Positions 19,178 to 29,289 of a stretch of 64,000 nt of DNA are shown in pieces. Position 1 is the stretch's first letter, and each line of letters opens with the position of its first letter. Source of the stretch: Planctomycetaceae bacterium (GTDB lineage: Bacteria; Planctomycetota; Planctomycetia; Pirellulales; Pirellulaceae); assembly GCA_024638965.1 (NCBI GenBank), contig JAHEJI010000002.1, positions 1 through 64,000 of the forward strand, written 5' to 3'. The notes beneath the pieces are model-generated. The model did not search any database. It was not told the origin of the DNA and was given only the letters and a program-made list of their open reading frames with translations. The position numbers and the translations under genes are program-made.

Positions 19178-21274
19178 TCATCCGACATCGCTCAAATCGA
19201 GCGCTTTCCCATATCGGGCGAAAACCAATCGCCGCAAGCGCTGATACTCGGCGGCTGATAAATCGGGATCCTGGCTGATGATTCGGCGGGCATCCTGCTG
19301 CGTGGCGGAGAGAATTTTCTCGTCGCGAATGAGGTCGGCAATCATCAAGGGCGGAAATCCAGTTTGCTGAGTGCTAAACAGATTCCCGGGGCCACGCAGG
19401 CGCAGATCCGTCTCGGCGAGCTTAAACCCGTCATTCGATTCAACAAAAGCTTTCAGACGCTCGTTGTCCATCTGGTCGTCCGAGGAAGTAAACGCGCACA
19501 CAAATCCCGGATGCGTGCCGCGGCTGATTCGACCGCGCAGCTGATGAAGTTGCGAAAGTCCGAACCGCTCGGCTGACTCGATTGTCATCACCGTTGCGTT
19601 AGGTACGTTGATGCCGACTTCGACGACACCTGTGGCAACAATCACCTGAGTGTGGCCGTCAGCGAACGCTCGCAGCGCGAGTTCCTTTTCTTCAGCCGTT
19701 TGTCGGCCGTGCAACACGTCCAGCCGAAACTCTTCCAGCGGTCCGTTCGCAAGCGACTCGTACAGTCGTTCGGCGCTGCCAAGATTCGATTCGTCGCCTG
19801 AGTCGACCAGCGGCGCAATAACAAAGCCCTGTCGGCCGTCGCGTAGTTTCTTCGTAAAAAATTTCCACCATTCGGCTCGAGTGTTTTCATTGCCCAAGTA
19901 AGTGTTCACGATTGAGCCGACATTTTCCGGTCTTTCAAGAACGGACATGTCGAGATCACCAAACAGTGTCATTGAAACGGTACGTGGAATCGGCGTCGCC
20001 GTCATCACAAGATAATGTGGATCGTGCCCCGATTGTTTCAGGGAGGCTCGGCGTTTGACACCGAACTTGTGCTGTTCATCGATCACGACGAGACCCAGTT
20101 GGTTGAATTCAACTTTCGAGCTTGCAACTGCTTGAGTTCCGACGACGATGTCGACTTCACCAGCGGCGATTGCCTGGTTGAGTTTCTTTCGCTGCGCAGA
20201 CTTCAAACTGCCGGTGAGCAATTCGATTCGCACACGACTTCCGGCAAGGAGTTCAGTGATGGACCGAAAGTGTTGCCCGGCCAAAATTTCCGTAGGAGCC
20301 ATGAACGCGGCTTGGCAACCATGTGCAACTGCAACCAGCATCGAACAGACCGCCACTGCCGTTTTCCCACTGCCGACATCGCCATGCAGCAGTCGATTCA
20401 TGGGATAAGGCCGATTCAAATCGTCCGCAATCACGTCGAGTGCTTCCACTTGCGACTCGGTCAATTCAAAAGGCAACCGGCGGAGAATGCGTGCGCGAAT
20501 CTTTGGCGTCATTTCCAGTTGACGTGCGACCGAACTCGTTCGAACGCGATGACGCCGAATCGCGAGTGCCAATTGTAGAATCAACAATTCCTGGTAAACC
20601 AAGCGACCACGCGCGTCTTCAACTTCCTGGAAGTTTGCGGGAGCATGAATCTGGCGAATCGCTTTCCCGATATCACAAACCGCTGCGTGACCTCGCAGTT
20701 CGTTGGGAATGGCCTCTTCGACAAGCGGAGCATATTCATCCACAGTGCGGGCGACCATTTCGCGAATCTGGCGTTGATTGATGCCATCGGTGAGGCGATA
20801 AACGGGCAACAACTGTTGTGCTTCGACAGCAGAATCGTCGCCCTGGATCCAGGTGACCGTCGGGTGGCTCATTTGAAATCGCCCACCCACCATCCGCGCT
20901 TTGCCCTGGAACATGACTCTCTGTCCGATTTGAAATTTGTGTACCAGGAAAGGCTGGTTGAACCAGACGGCCCGCAAAAACTGGTTGTCACGTCGAAGCA
21001 AAACGTACAGAACGTGTTTGCCGGTACTTGCGACGGTGTGATCTATATCGTCGATTGTTCCCACCACGCTGACCAATTCGTCATCTACGATTTCGTCGAT
21101 CTCGGATTGCTGAGTAAAGTCTTGATACTTTCTGGGAAAGAAAAACAGCATATCGGCAGCGGTGCGCAAGCCAAGTTTCTCAAGCAACTCGGCGCGGTGA
21201 GGCCCGACTCCTTTTAGAAACTGAACGGGCTGCGTCAGTTGTTGGATCGTCGCTTTTGAATCCGTTTTGGTCAT
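19178..21274 (-). CDS. recG: ATP-dependent DNA helicase RecG
   Basis: 698 aa from ATG 21274; a TTG two codons upstream is also in frame. RecG reverses stalled forks and branch-migrates Holliday junctions. Residues 1 to about 250 are the wedge/OB region (PVQFLKGVGPHRAELLEKLG; FPRKYQDF). Helicase motif I is LLHGDVGSGKTAVAV (about 294), then PTEIL (Ia), VIDEQHKFG (II, DEQH as usual for RecG), VMTATPIPRT (III), and VIVATGVVEVGINVPNAT and QLRGRISRG in the second RecA lobe. The PNATVM and LRGPGN segments are diagnostic. Confidence 0.97.
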   Translation of the reverse strand: MTKTDSKATIQQLTQPVQFLKGVGPHRAELLEKLGLRTAADMLFFFPRKYQDFTQQSEIDEIVDDELVSVVGTIDDIDHTVASTGKHVLYVLLRRDNQFLRAVWFNQPFLVHKFQIGQRVMFQGKARMVGGRFQMSHPTVTWIQGDDSAVEAQQLLPVYRLTDGINQRQIREMVARTVDEYAPLVEEAIPNELRGHAAVCDIGKAIRQIHAPANFQEVEDARGRLVYQELLILQLALAIRRHRVRTSSVARQLEMTPKIRARILRRLPFELTESQVEALDVIADDLNRPYPMNRLLHGDVGSGKTAVAVCSMLVAVAHGCQAAFMAPTEILAGQHFRSITELLAGSRVRIELLTGSLKSAQRKKLNQAIAAGEVDIVVGTQAVASSKVEFNQLGLVVIDEQHKFGVKRRASLKQSGHDPHYLVMTATPIPRTVSMTLFGDLDMSVLERPENVGSIVNTYLGNENTRAEWWKFFTKKLRDGRQGFVIAPLVDSGDESNLGSAERLYESLANGPLEEFRLDVLHGRQTAEEKELALRAFADGHTQVIVATGVVEVGINVPNATVMTIESAERFGLSQLHQLRGRISRGTHPGFVCAFTSSDDQMDNERLKAFVESNDGFKLAETDLRLRGPGNLFSTQQTGFPPLMIADLIRDEKILSATQQDARRIISQDPDLSAAEYQRLRRLVFARYGKALDLSDVG

Positions 21275-21318
21275 GAGCAAATTCGGAATAGAGCGGTTTC
21301 GAAATTATTTACAGTCAT

Positions 21319-21401
21319 TGTCATTCTGAGAGAGCTTGCGACCGAAGAATCTCGCCTGTTTCCCGTAGATTCTTCACCTCGTGCCTCGGTTCAGGATGAC
21401 A
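21319..21401. repeat. TCATCCTGAG-type inverted repeat, second copy
   Basis: TGTCATTCTGAG at 21319 and CAGGATGACA at 21392-21401, with GACCGAAGAATCT and AGATTCTTC as an inner inverted pair. It fills the gap upstream of recG. Confidence 0.7.
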
Positions 21402-21480
21402 AGAGCGCACACACACTCAGTCGCGCGGGAACTACCAAGGCAAATCTGCCATCATTTTAGCGCGAAACCACATCGGCTGA

Positions 21481-22299
21481 CTATGCCGTGGGAACATCGC
21501 GACGCGCGAAGGTGATTAATCCGATCGTCCAGCAAACGGCGGCCAACAAGAACAGAACCACCATGTTGAACATGGGCCAATCGCCCGTTCGAACCACATC
21601 GACAGGTCGAAAATAATTTAACAACCCGAGAAACCGAATGGACTTGATTGACTCAATAAACGGTTCGACAAAATTTAATACGACCGAAACTAACAAGATA
21701 GCGACAATCGTTCCAATCGCGACACTTCTCCGATCGAGGAAACAGGCGATCATCGATGCCAGACCACCAATTGTCAAGTTGAGCGTGAAGAAGTTTGAGG
21801 CTGGTGCATAGTACCGTGAGATTTCGACTACTTCGTCGGTTTCAAAGATCTGAATTCCAATCCAAATACCCACCAATGGGCAAACCGAAAACAAAGCGGC
21901 TGCCAACCACCAAACGATGGAAGTGGAAAGATAGACCTGCGGTCGAGTTACAGGAAGAGTAAGCAACAGGTCCGCAGTTCCTCGCTCGATTTCGCCTACC
22001 GTCGTCCGAGTCGTCGTCGCGATGATCACACTCCACGCTAGTGAGAGTACGACCGCGTGCGTGAAACATACGGCCAGGAAAATGCTGATCGAAAATTCTC
22101 CGGAAACGTTGATTCCGAATCCCATTTCCATAATCTTTGTCAGAAACGGAAATTTGGAGAGAAACTGGAGCAGGTCCGTGCCCATATTAAGCATCGCCCA
22201 AACAAACAGGATTTGGAACAGCACAATCCCGATCGCGGCGAAGAGGATCGATATGCGGGAGTCGCGTAAAGTCTTCTTAAAAATTGCCGGGCTGAACAT
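21481..22299 (-). CDS. ABC-2 type transporter permease
   Basis: 272 aa with six predicted membrane helices, the ABC-2 exporter layout. An amphipathic N-terminal helix (MFSPAIFKKTLRDSR) precedes TM1. GEIERGTADLLLTLPVTRPQVY (about 105-125) is the loop that in ABC-2 permeases couples to the ATPase. Its ATG follows the TAA of the upstream ATPase gene directly (TAAATG), so the two form an exporter operon. Cargo is unknown; similar pairs handle drugs, lipids or peptides. Confidence 0.87.
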   Translation of the reverse strand: MFSPAIFKKTLRDSRISILFAAIGIVLFQILFVWAMLNMGTDLLQFLSKFPFLTKIMEMGFGINVSGEFSISIFLAVCFTHAVVLSLAWSVIIATTTRTTVGEIERGTADLLLTLPVTRPQVYLSTSIVWWLAAALFSVCPLVGIWIGIQIFETDEVVEISRYYAPASNFFTLNLTIGGLASMIACFLDRRSVAIGTIVAILLVSVVLNFVEPFIESIKSIRFLGLLNYFRPVDVVRTGDWPMFNMVVLFLLAAVCWTIGLITFARRDVPTA

Positions 22300-23187
22300 T
22301 TATTCAGTTTCTTCTGTGTAGTAAGTGATAAACAAATCGTTTAAATCAGGCCTTTCGATAATTAAGTCTGCGACCGCGAAATCTCGAAGCCACGCCAGCA
22401 GGTCTTCGATGTCACCCGACCAGGTGCCCTTAACTTGCCCGTTGACTTGTTTCAAGATCTGCATTTGTTTTGGAAACGATGATGGTAACGTGGCACGGTT
22501 GGTGAATGAAACTTCAATTCGTTTTAACGCCCGTTCGCGCAGCACTTCGATCTTTTGGTGTTCAACAATTCTGCCGTTGCGAAGGATAATCACCTCGTCA
22601 CAAAGTTCTTCAACTTCGCTTAACGAGTGACTCGAGAAGAGCACTGAACGTCCCTCGTCGACAATTCGTTTCAATTCTACAAAAACGGTTTTTCTGACCA
22701 GAGGATCAAGCCCACTTGTGGGTTCGTCTAAAATCAGCAGCTGCGGTTTGTGCATCAAGGCTTGAATCAAACCCAGCTTTTGACGCATCCCTGTCGAATA
22801 CCGACGAACGATCTTGTCCAGTTCCAGGTCAAATGCGGCGGCGAGACGATCGGTTTCATCATCCGTGTTTTTGCGGCGGGCGGCGGCCATGAAATGGAGC
22901 GTCGCTCGTCCGGTCATGTTCGAATAAAAATAAGCATCGCCAGGCAGATAGCCAATTTCACGGCGTATTTGTTTTCCGTTTTTTGCACAATCGTTGCCAA
23001 ATATCTTTGCGGAACCTGAATTGGCGGACAGCAGGCCCATCAAGATTCGAATCGTCGTCGTTTTTCCGGCACCGTTAGGACCCAAAAAGCCGACGAGCTT
23101 TCCCGAGCCAACCGTTAGATCAACATCGTACAGAACCTGATGGCTACCGTAGGACTTGCAAAGATTTTTGACTTGGATGACGGACAT
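22300..23187 (-). CDS. ABC exporter ATP-binding protein (CcmA/GldA-like)
   Basis: 295 aa. Walker A GPNGAGKTT near residue 38-46, Q-loop in REIGYLPGDAYFYSNMTG, signature YSTGMRQKLGLIQALM (a degenerate LSGGQ: STGMR) near 135, Walker B LLILDEPTSGLDP near 158, and SSHSLSEVEELCD. The C-terminal 80 residues form the usual extension of drug/ABC-2-type ATPases. Works with the permease at 21481-22299. Confidence 0.92.
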   Translation of the reverse strand: MSVIQVKNLCKSYGSHQVLYDVDLTVGSGKLVGFLGPNGAGKTTTIRILMGLLSANSGSAKIFGNDCAKNGKQIRREIGYLPGDAYFYSNMTGRATLHFMAAARRKNTDDETDRLAAAFDLELDKIVRRYSTGMRQKLGLIQALMHKPQLLILDEPTSGLDPLVRKTVFVELKRIVDEGRSVLFSSHSLSEVEELCDEVIILRNGRIVEHQKIEVLRERALKRIEVSFTNRATLPSSFPKQMQILKQVNGQVKGTWSGDIEDLLAWLRDFAVADLIIERPDLNDLFITYYTEETE

Positions 23188-23403
23188 TGATCCGCAACCG
23201 ATGGCAGGGCCACCGGCTCTTTCTTGTTGAAATGGGCGTATAGATTTTCATCGAAGCTGGATTAATGAGCTTCTCGGCTCAGCAATAGCTTCGCTCTCCC
23301 TTACACAAGGTTTATCGTCGCTGGACACATGAGCGTTCAGTCGCGGCCACCCTGTTTTTCAGCCAGTTATTCGCTGTGCTGATTCGAATATTCCACGAAT
23401 CGG

Positions 23404-23880
23404 CTACAAATATTTCTGGTACGCGGCGACGGCAAGCTCATCAACGCGGTCGTTTTCTGGATGGCCACTGTGTCCGGCAACTCGCGTGTACTTGACGCGA
23501 TGACGCGAGATCTGTTCGTCGAGCTGTTTCCAGAGGTCATCGTTTTTGACAGGAACCAACTTGTTCTTTTCTTTCCGTTTCCAACCGTTCTTTTTCCACT
23601 TAAGCATCCACTCAGTCATCCCCTTGCCGACATAAACGCTGTCGGTAAATAGTTCGACTCGGCACGGTCTTTTCAGCGTCGACAAGCCCTGTACGACTGC
23701 TTCAAGTTCCATGCGGTTATTGGTCGTGTGTTTCGCGGAACCGGATTCTTCGATTTCTTTGCCGGATGGAAGGTGTCTGAGAATAAATGCCCAACCGCCC
23801 GGTCCAGGATTGCCGCTGCAACCGCCGTCCGTGAAAAGATAAATCTCGATTTTGGATTCCGAGTCCTTGGAGTCAGCCAT
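23404..23880 (-). CDS. rnhA: Ribonuclease HI
   Basis: 158 aa from ATG 23880. The frame extends upstream to 24042 but that part overlaps the kinase gene, and the family starts near IEIYLFTDGGCSGNPGPGGW. Cleaves RNA in RNA:DNA hybrids. Catalytic acids are visible: D in FTDGGC, E in NNRMELEAV, D in LFTDSVYV, and the late D in HPENDRVDELA; H in AGHSGHPEN completes the set. It follows the histidine kinase by seven bases. Confidence 0.95.
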   Translation of the reverse strand: MADSKDSESKIEIYLFTDGGCSGNPGPGGWAFILRHLPSGKEIEESGSAKHTTNNRMELEAVVQGLSTLKRPCRVELFTDSVYVGKGMTEWMLKWKKNGWKRKEKNKLVPVKNDDLWKQLDEQISRHRVKYTRVAGHSGHPENDRVDELAVAAYQKYL

Positions 23881-23887
23881 GAGGCGT

Positions 23888-25855
23888 TTACTGTTGATTG
23901 ATTTGTTGGGTGGAAACCGAAGGTGAGTCCGCGGTGACAGGTGACTTGGAAGGTTGTTCGTCCGCGTTGTCCGAATCGGGCTCGACGTGGATACTGTTGA
24001 TGTCTTCAACCGTAGGTTTGGGTGTTTCGCTGGCCCGAGCAAAGTTCACTCGTTGTTGTTTTGTGATGTCGTCAATCGTTTGCGAAATTTCCGAATTGAT
24101 TCGTGGCGTCTGTTTCAGATTCCATGGTAACGTGACGGTAAACCCACTTCCTTTTCCAACTTCGCTTTCAAGTTCAATTCCGCCCCCGAGCAGGATGCAA
24201 ATCTCTTTGACGATCGAAAGGCCGAGTCCGGTACCTGGCACTTCACGCGTCAACGTGTCACGACCAATCGCGGAAGGCCCCTGACGGAACTTTTCAAAAA
24301 CTATTTCCTGGTCGTTTTCGGCGATGCCAACTCCCGTATCGTCAACTTTGAGAATGAGTTGATCGGTGTCGTTGCGTCCGGCGAAGACATTGATCCGTCC
24401 ACCTTCCGGAGTGAATTTGATGGCGTTGGAAAGCAAGTTCGTCAAAATCTGCCGGATCTTGATTTGATCCTGAAACACAGGCGGCAGATTTTCTTCGATG
24501 TTACGCGCCATTTGAATGCTTTTGCTCTCAGCCAGTGGGCGGACCATGTCGCAAAGTTGATTCACCATCTGGTCAACTTTGAATTCGCTCGGATTGACTT
24601 CCATCTGGCCTGCTTCCAGTTTCGCGAGGTCAAGAATGTCATTGATCAGGTCGAGAAGCAGTCGTCCTGACCTGCGAATATTGGAAGCAAAACGCTGTTG
24701 TTTGTCTTCCAGGCCCTTGGCTCTTTCCAGGATTTCTGAGAACCCGATGATACTGTTGAGCGGCGTCCGAAGTTCGTGGCTCATGTTCGCCAGGAACTCA
24801 CTTTTGACCTGATTCATTTCGTGGAGGTTTAAGTTCAACTGTGCCTGCTCATCGACTTTGCGATCCAGGATTTCGTTGGCGCTGAGCAACGCAAACTGGG
24901 TGTCAATCAGGTGGCGTAGCATCCGATTAAGCGAACGGGCAAGCTCCTCAAATTCATCGCCCGTGTTTAGTTCGGCCCGCACATCCGTGCGGCCATGGCT
25001 GACTTCGTCGGTTACATCGCGCAGATGCCGAAGCGGTTTGACGATTACATATCGAACAATCAACCACATCGCCATCACAGACAGGAACGTGGTCGAAATC
25101 GCGACCGTAATCAAGATCGATCGGTTTCGAATTACCGCACTTTTGGCTTCACCGTAGGGGAGCGTGATTTTAAGAATGTTGATGGGCCGTTTTTGCAGAC
25201 GTTCCATCGCAAGTTCGTTTTGACGCTGTTCATCTTTTTCGGCAGCTACAAGGTTGTCGAATCGAAGGTTCTCGTTTACATCTCCCGATGTTGCCGTATG
25301 ACAGTAGGTACACTTTGATTTGAATATGACGGGGGTGTAGAAAACATAATCTTTGTCAACGTAAATATCTTTAAAGTATTTCTTGGTCAGTTTTGAGACA
25401 TTGTCATCCTGGTCCGATTCTGCGCCGAAGACGAATTTGTCGTCCTGTTGTCGTTGGATCTCGCGGGCTTTGTCGCTCAAATCGGACACGATTTCCAATT
25501 CGCTCGGATCAGTTGGGCGAGTCGGGTTAGTGTGATAGCGTGGCTCGCTTGCACCGACGATCAATGACTCTGCCGTGTATTCAACGGATACGAGATCTTC
25601 CTTCTCCATGTGTTGGAACACGTCATCGACATCAGTAGTATCCTGCTTGTTGATCAAGTGAGTTGTCAACAGAAACGCCGATTTGAGTTGCCGCGCTTTG
25701 TCTTGAGTATTGGTTCGAATCAGGCCTTCGGTAATGCGGTTCACCCAGAGAAAAGAAACCGCAATCAACAGCAGCAGGCAAATGCCAAACAGGAAACGGA
25801 TCTTCCGCTCCAGGCTGGATTCACCAAGCACGCGTTTGATTCCGCGGTACGACAT
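23888..25855 (-). CDS. Sensor histidine kinase with periplasmic CxxCH (DUF3365-like) sensor
   Basis: 655 aa. ATG 25855 is chosen because TTTTAGGAAAC precedes it; the frame is open to 25891. Layout: TM1 (about 18-38), a periplasmic region of about 205 residues, TM2 (about 248-270), HAMP (about 272-320), coiled coil, HisKA with phospho-acceptor near H360 (ANMSHELRTPLNS), HATPase (NLLSNAIKFTPEGG; DDTGVGIA; GTGLGLSI), and a disordered tail. In the periplasmic region CTYCH (C182, C185, H186) is a c-type heme attachment motif, in the Tll0287/DUF3365 style, suggesting redox or gas sensing. No receiver or regulator gene is adjacent; rnhA follows. Confidence 0.9.
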   Translation of the reverse strand: MSYRGIKRVLGESSLERKIRFLFGICLLLLIAVSFLWVNRITEGLIRTNTQDKARQLKSAFLLTTHLINKQDTTDVDDVFQHMEKEDLVSVEYTAESLIVGASEPRYHTNPTRPTDPSELEIVSDLSDKAREIQRQQDDKFVFGAESDQDDNVSKLTKKYFKDIYVDKDYVFYTPVIFKSKCTYCHTATSGDVNENLRFDNLVAAEKDEQRQNELAMERLQKRPINILKITLPYGEAKSAVIRNRSILITVAISTTFLSVMAMWLIVRYVIVKPLRHLRDVTDEVSHGRTDVRAELNTGDEFEELARSLNRMLRHLIDTQFALLSANEILDRKVDEQAQLNLNLHEMNQVKSEFLANMSHELRTPLNSIIGFSEILERAKGLEDKQQRFASNIRRSGRLLLDLINDILDLAKLEAGQMEVNPSEFKVDQMVNQLCDMVRPLAESKSIQMARNIEENLPPVFQDQIKIRQILTNLLSNAIKFTPEGGRINVFAGRNDTDQLILKVDDTGVGIAENDQEIVFEKFRQGPSAIGRDTLTREVPGTGLGLSIVKEICILLGGGIELESEVGKGSGFTVTLPWNLKQTPRINSEISQTIDDITKQQRVNFARASETPKPTVEDINSIHVEPDSDNADEQPSKSPVTADSPSVSTQQINQQ

Positions 25856-26066
25856 GAGTTTCCTAAAACGGAAAACAAAAGACAAAAGCATTTGTAGATT
25901 AGTTCATTGTAGAAGCACCCATGTCACGCAACTAGATCAGTTATTTCGTATCGTGTTAATTAAGTAGGCAAGGATCTGGGCCGGACACTCTGTGACCGGC
26001 CATCAATAGGGTCACGGCGGGCCGCCGCCACATGTTTTCGCGGACAATGGCCACTCGATCACACAC

Positions 26067-28373
26067 TTACAACATGTCTTGCGGATCGATATCAACAATC
26101 CATTGAACATCATCATGAGACTTGATCGTTGATTTGGCGTGCGTGACAACGGCTTGCAAGGCGCCCGCTTGAGGGCTTAACAACTGAATATGAAAACGAA
26201 ACTTGCCGCGGAGTTTTTCCACGGGCGCGGGAGCGGGTCCCAAAACATCGACAGGCAACTCCAGCGTTTTCGCAGCCGCAGTCAGAGCGTCGGCGATATG
26301 TTCGCTCATCTGATCCGCTTTCGTGCTTGATTCACCGCGAATGACAATACGCGCCATGAAACCAAAGGGTGGATAATGGTACTCTTTCCGATTTGGCAAT
26401 TCGCCTTTGGCAAATCCGATATAGTCGTGTCGTGTTGCGGCAACGATCGCCGGCGCATCGGGACTGAACGTTTGGACCAGGACTCGCCCTCCCCGTTCGC
26501 CTCGTCCCGAGCGGCCAGCGACTTGTGTGACCAGCCCAAATGTCCTTTCCGTCGCGCGGAAGTCGGGAAAGTGAAGCGCTGAATCTGCATTGATGACGCC
26601 CACGAGCGTAACGTTGGGAAAGTCGAGACCCTTGGCAATCATCTGCGTTCCAAGCAAGATCCTGGTTTTGCCCTCGCGGAAAGCCGTCAGTGCTTTCTCG
26701 TGGCTGCCAGGTTTCTTCATCGTATCGGTGTCCATCCGCGTGATGGGTACGTCGGGGAAGGCAGCTTGAACCTCGCGTTCAAGTTTCTGTGTGCCGACTC
26801 CCCAAAATTTAATCGCCGGACTGCCGCAGTCGCTACAACGATTGGGCTCTGGAATCTGGTGATCGCAGTAATGACAAATCGCCTTGTTACCATCGAGGTG
26901 ATGTGTCATGGGAATCGAACAATCGGGGCAGTGTTCAACGTGTCCACAGGCCGGACACTGAATCCGGGTGGAAAACCCGCGACGATTGAGTAGCAAAATG
27001 ACTTGACCGCCGTCGTTGATCGCCGCGCGAATTTCCTGACGCAGTTTTTGACTGATCGGACCCGTTCGTTTGCGTCCGCCAAAGTCAATTCGCAAATCAA
27101 TCGTGGCAACATCGGGCAGCGGCAAATCGAGCACGCGATTGGGAAGGCTCAGAAGGCGATCAGTCCCCTGCTCGGCCCGAGCCCAGCTTTCCAACGACGG
27201 CGTCGCGGAGCCCAGCACCAGTGGCACCGATTCCTTTTCAGCTCGCCAACGTGCGACATCGCGAGCGTGATAACGAGGCGCTTTGTCCTGCTTGAAAGAG
27301 CCGTCGTGTTCTTCGTCCAATACAATCAGGCCCAAGTGAGGGGTTGGCGCAAAGACGGCGCTGCGAGCACCAATGACCACTTGCACGTTGCCCTCGGAGA
27401 TCTGTTGCCAATGCCAAGCGCGTTGGGCGGCCGTGAGATGACTGTGCAAGACTGCCACTCGATCAAAACGCGCTCGAAATCGTTGACGTGTCTGGGGCGT
27501 CAGGCTGATTTCGGGAACGAGCACAATCGCTTGACGTCCAAACTCAACGACTTTTTGAATGGCGCGAATGTAAACCTCTGTTTTGCCACTGCCGGTAATC
27601 CCGTGCATTAAAAACGATTGATGAGTATTTGATTCCACCATGGCGACGATTTCATTCAACACAAATTGCTGGTCCGCGTTGAGTTCCAGATTCGCCGTTC
27701 GATCTTCGGTTGGAATTTCGTGTGTTCGAGTTTGGATTCGTCTGGTGGAGGCCAGAATAAGTCCCTTGCGGCGAAGGGTCGAAATCGGGGCTTGGGTGCA
27801 GCCAACCGTTTCCGCCAATTCGCGTGGCGTCCAGTCGCCTCCCTGGGCCAGTTGCATCATGACCAACCTTTGTTTTGGTGAGATCTTTAATTCGTCCCGT
27901 AAGAGCCTTTCCATGACACCTTCCGCCAAAGCCAGAAACAGAATCTCCCGAGTGCCCGCGTTGTCGCGAACACCGGGAGGAACAATCGTCTCAATCACAG
28001 TTCCCAGCGGACACAGGTAGTATTCGGATATCCATTTGGCCAATTCAAGTAATCGCCAGCCGATGATGGGTTTCCTGTCCAACACTCGCCTGACCGGCTT
28101 TAATTTTCGCGGGTTGACGGAGGCAGCGTCGGGGTGCCCGGCATTGATAACCGCAACACAATAACCCTTGAGGTGACGATTGCCTCGACCGAGCGGAACC
28201 TCGACACGAACGCCAGCTTGAATTTCTGATTCGAGAGGACTGGGGATTTCATAGTCATAGGGACCATAAGGTGCTTCTGAAAACGCCACCCGCGCAGCCA
28301 CCCAGTCATCCATGTCATCGAGTTGCCACGGTTGAGGCTCCGTATCAAATAGTTGCTGTTGGTCTTGTGACAC
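26067..28373 (-). CDS. priA: Primosomal protein N' (PriA helicase)
   Basis: 768 aa. Restarts replication at forks away from oriC. An N-terminal 3'-DNA-binding domain (about 30-130) is followed by helicase motif I LMHGITGSGKTEVYI (about 258), DEEHDGSFKQ (motif II), and LGSATPSLESW (III). Eight zinc-binding cysteines follow in CPACGHVEHCPDC ... CHYCDH ... CSDCG. Motifs in RILLGTQMIAKGLDFPNVT and QVAGRSGRG complete the second RecA lobe, then the C-terminal domain. A helix-turn-helix-like segment (about 180-210) is in the normal place. Confidence 0.96.
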   Translation of the reverse strand: MSQDQQQLFDTEPQPWQLDDMDDWVAARVAFSEAPYGPYDYEIPSPLESEIQAGVRVEVPLGRGNRHLKGYCVAVINAGHPDAASVNPRKLKPVRRVLDRKPIIGWRLLELAKWISEYYLCPLGTVIETIVPPGVRDNAGTREILFLALAEGVMERLLRDELKISPKQRLVMMQLAQGGDWTPRELAETVGCTQAPISTLRRKGLILASTRRIQTRTHEIPTEDRTANLELNADQQFVLNEIVAMVESNTHQSFLMHGITGSGKTEVYIRAIQKVVEFGRQAIVLVPEISLTPQTRQRFRARFDRVAVLHSHLTAAQRAWHWQQISEGNVQVVIGARSAVFAPTPHLGLIVLDEEHDGSFKQDKAPRYHARDVARWRAEKESVPLVLGSATPSLESWARAEQGTDRLLSLPNRVLDLPLPDVATIDLRIDFGGRKRTGPISQKLRQEIRAAINDGGQVILLLNRRGFSTRIQCPACGHVEHCPDCSIPMTHHLDGNKAICHYCDHQIPEPNRCSDCGSPAIKFWGVGTQKLEREVQAAFPDVPITRMDTDTMKKPGSHEKALTAFREGKTRILLGTQMIAKGLDFPNVTLVGVINADSALHFPDFRATERTFGLVTQVAGRSGRGERGGRVLVQTFSPDAPAIVAATRHDYIGFAKGELPNRKEYHYPPFGFMARIVIRGESSTKADQMSEHIADALTAAAKTLELPVDVLGPAPAPVEKLRGKFRFHIQLLSPQAGALQAVVTHAKSTIKSHDDVQWIVDIDPQDML

Positions 28374-28648
28374 GATAATTTTTTGGTTTCTTAATCGGAC
28401 GGACCTGTCATCCGTCTTTGCACGACAAACGGTTTACCGATCCGCTCTGCATCGTCAGCCGGAATCATATCACATTCGCTGGACACGTTGGGTCATTCGA
28501 GTCCGTTGTTCGGGAAGGTCGTTGGGTAATCCTGAATGGATCGTTACATTTTGTCGGGGAACGTATATCCTGTGCAAACGCTGGTAGCCCGGCTGGAATT
28601 GTGGTGTAAACTTGCAGCTGAAAAACTTCATCCTATTTGGAAAGTTCC

Positions 28649-29269
28649 ATGCGACTCGGTATTTACGGCGGTTCTTTTGATCCGATTCATTATGGGCATT
28701 TAATATTGGCGGAGAACTGCCGGGAGCAGGCGAATTTAGACCAGATTTGGTTTCTCCCCAGCTCGATCGCTCCCCACAAACGAGACGGCGCGACTTTATC
28801 GGACAGACAAAGAGTTGAGTTGGTCGAGTTGGCAATCAGCGGCCACGACGCATTTATCTGCTCAGACAATGAGTTAAAGCGCGGCGGAATCAGCTATACC
28901 GTTGATACGCTTACTGAAGTTTGCGAACAGCACCCTAATCACGAGCTGTTCTTGTTAATGGGTGCCGATTCCCTCTACCAGTTCGAGACCTGGCGCGAAC
29001 CCGAAAAAATTTGTGCCCTGGCAATTCCATTGGTCGTCAATCGCCCGGGAAACGACAAGGTCAATCTTGACGTGTTTGCCCGTTACGTGGATGAAGAACG
29101 GCTGGCACTGATTCTGGACCATGCAATCAGCAGTCCTTTGATCGAAATCAGTAGCAGCGATATTCGCGCCCGAGTCGCAGCAAGCCAAACCATTCGATAC
29201 TTACTTCCGCGAGCTGTTGAAAAGTATATTGAGGCACAAGAACTTTATCAGGTCGCTGAATCAACCTAG
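28649..29269 (+). CDS. nadD: Nicotinate-nucleotide adenylyltransferase
   Basis: 206 aa from ATG 28649 (GGAAAG upstream; a TTG at 28637 is in frame but outside the family). Adenylates nicotinate mononucleotide in NAD synthesis. GGSFDPIHYGHL at the N-terminus is the (H/T)xGH nucleotidyltransferase motif; LPSSIAPHK, GADSL near 110 and the C-terminal SSSDIRARV (ISSTxIR motif) near 168 identify NadD. Divergent from priA across about 275 bases that show no other gene. Confidence 0.95.
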   Translation: MRLGIYGGSFDPIHYGHLILAENCREQANLDQIWFLPSSIAPHKRDGATLSDRQRVELVELAISGHDAFICSDNELKRGGISYTVDTLTEVCEQHPNHELFLLMGADSLYQFETWREPEKICALAIPLVVNRPGNDKVNLDVFARYVDEERLALILDHAISSPLIEISSSDIRARVAASQTIRYLLPRAVEKYIEAQELYQVAEST

Positions 29270-29289
29270 GGATAATTTGGAAATTTGGG

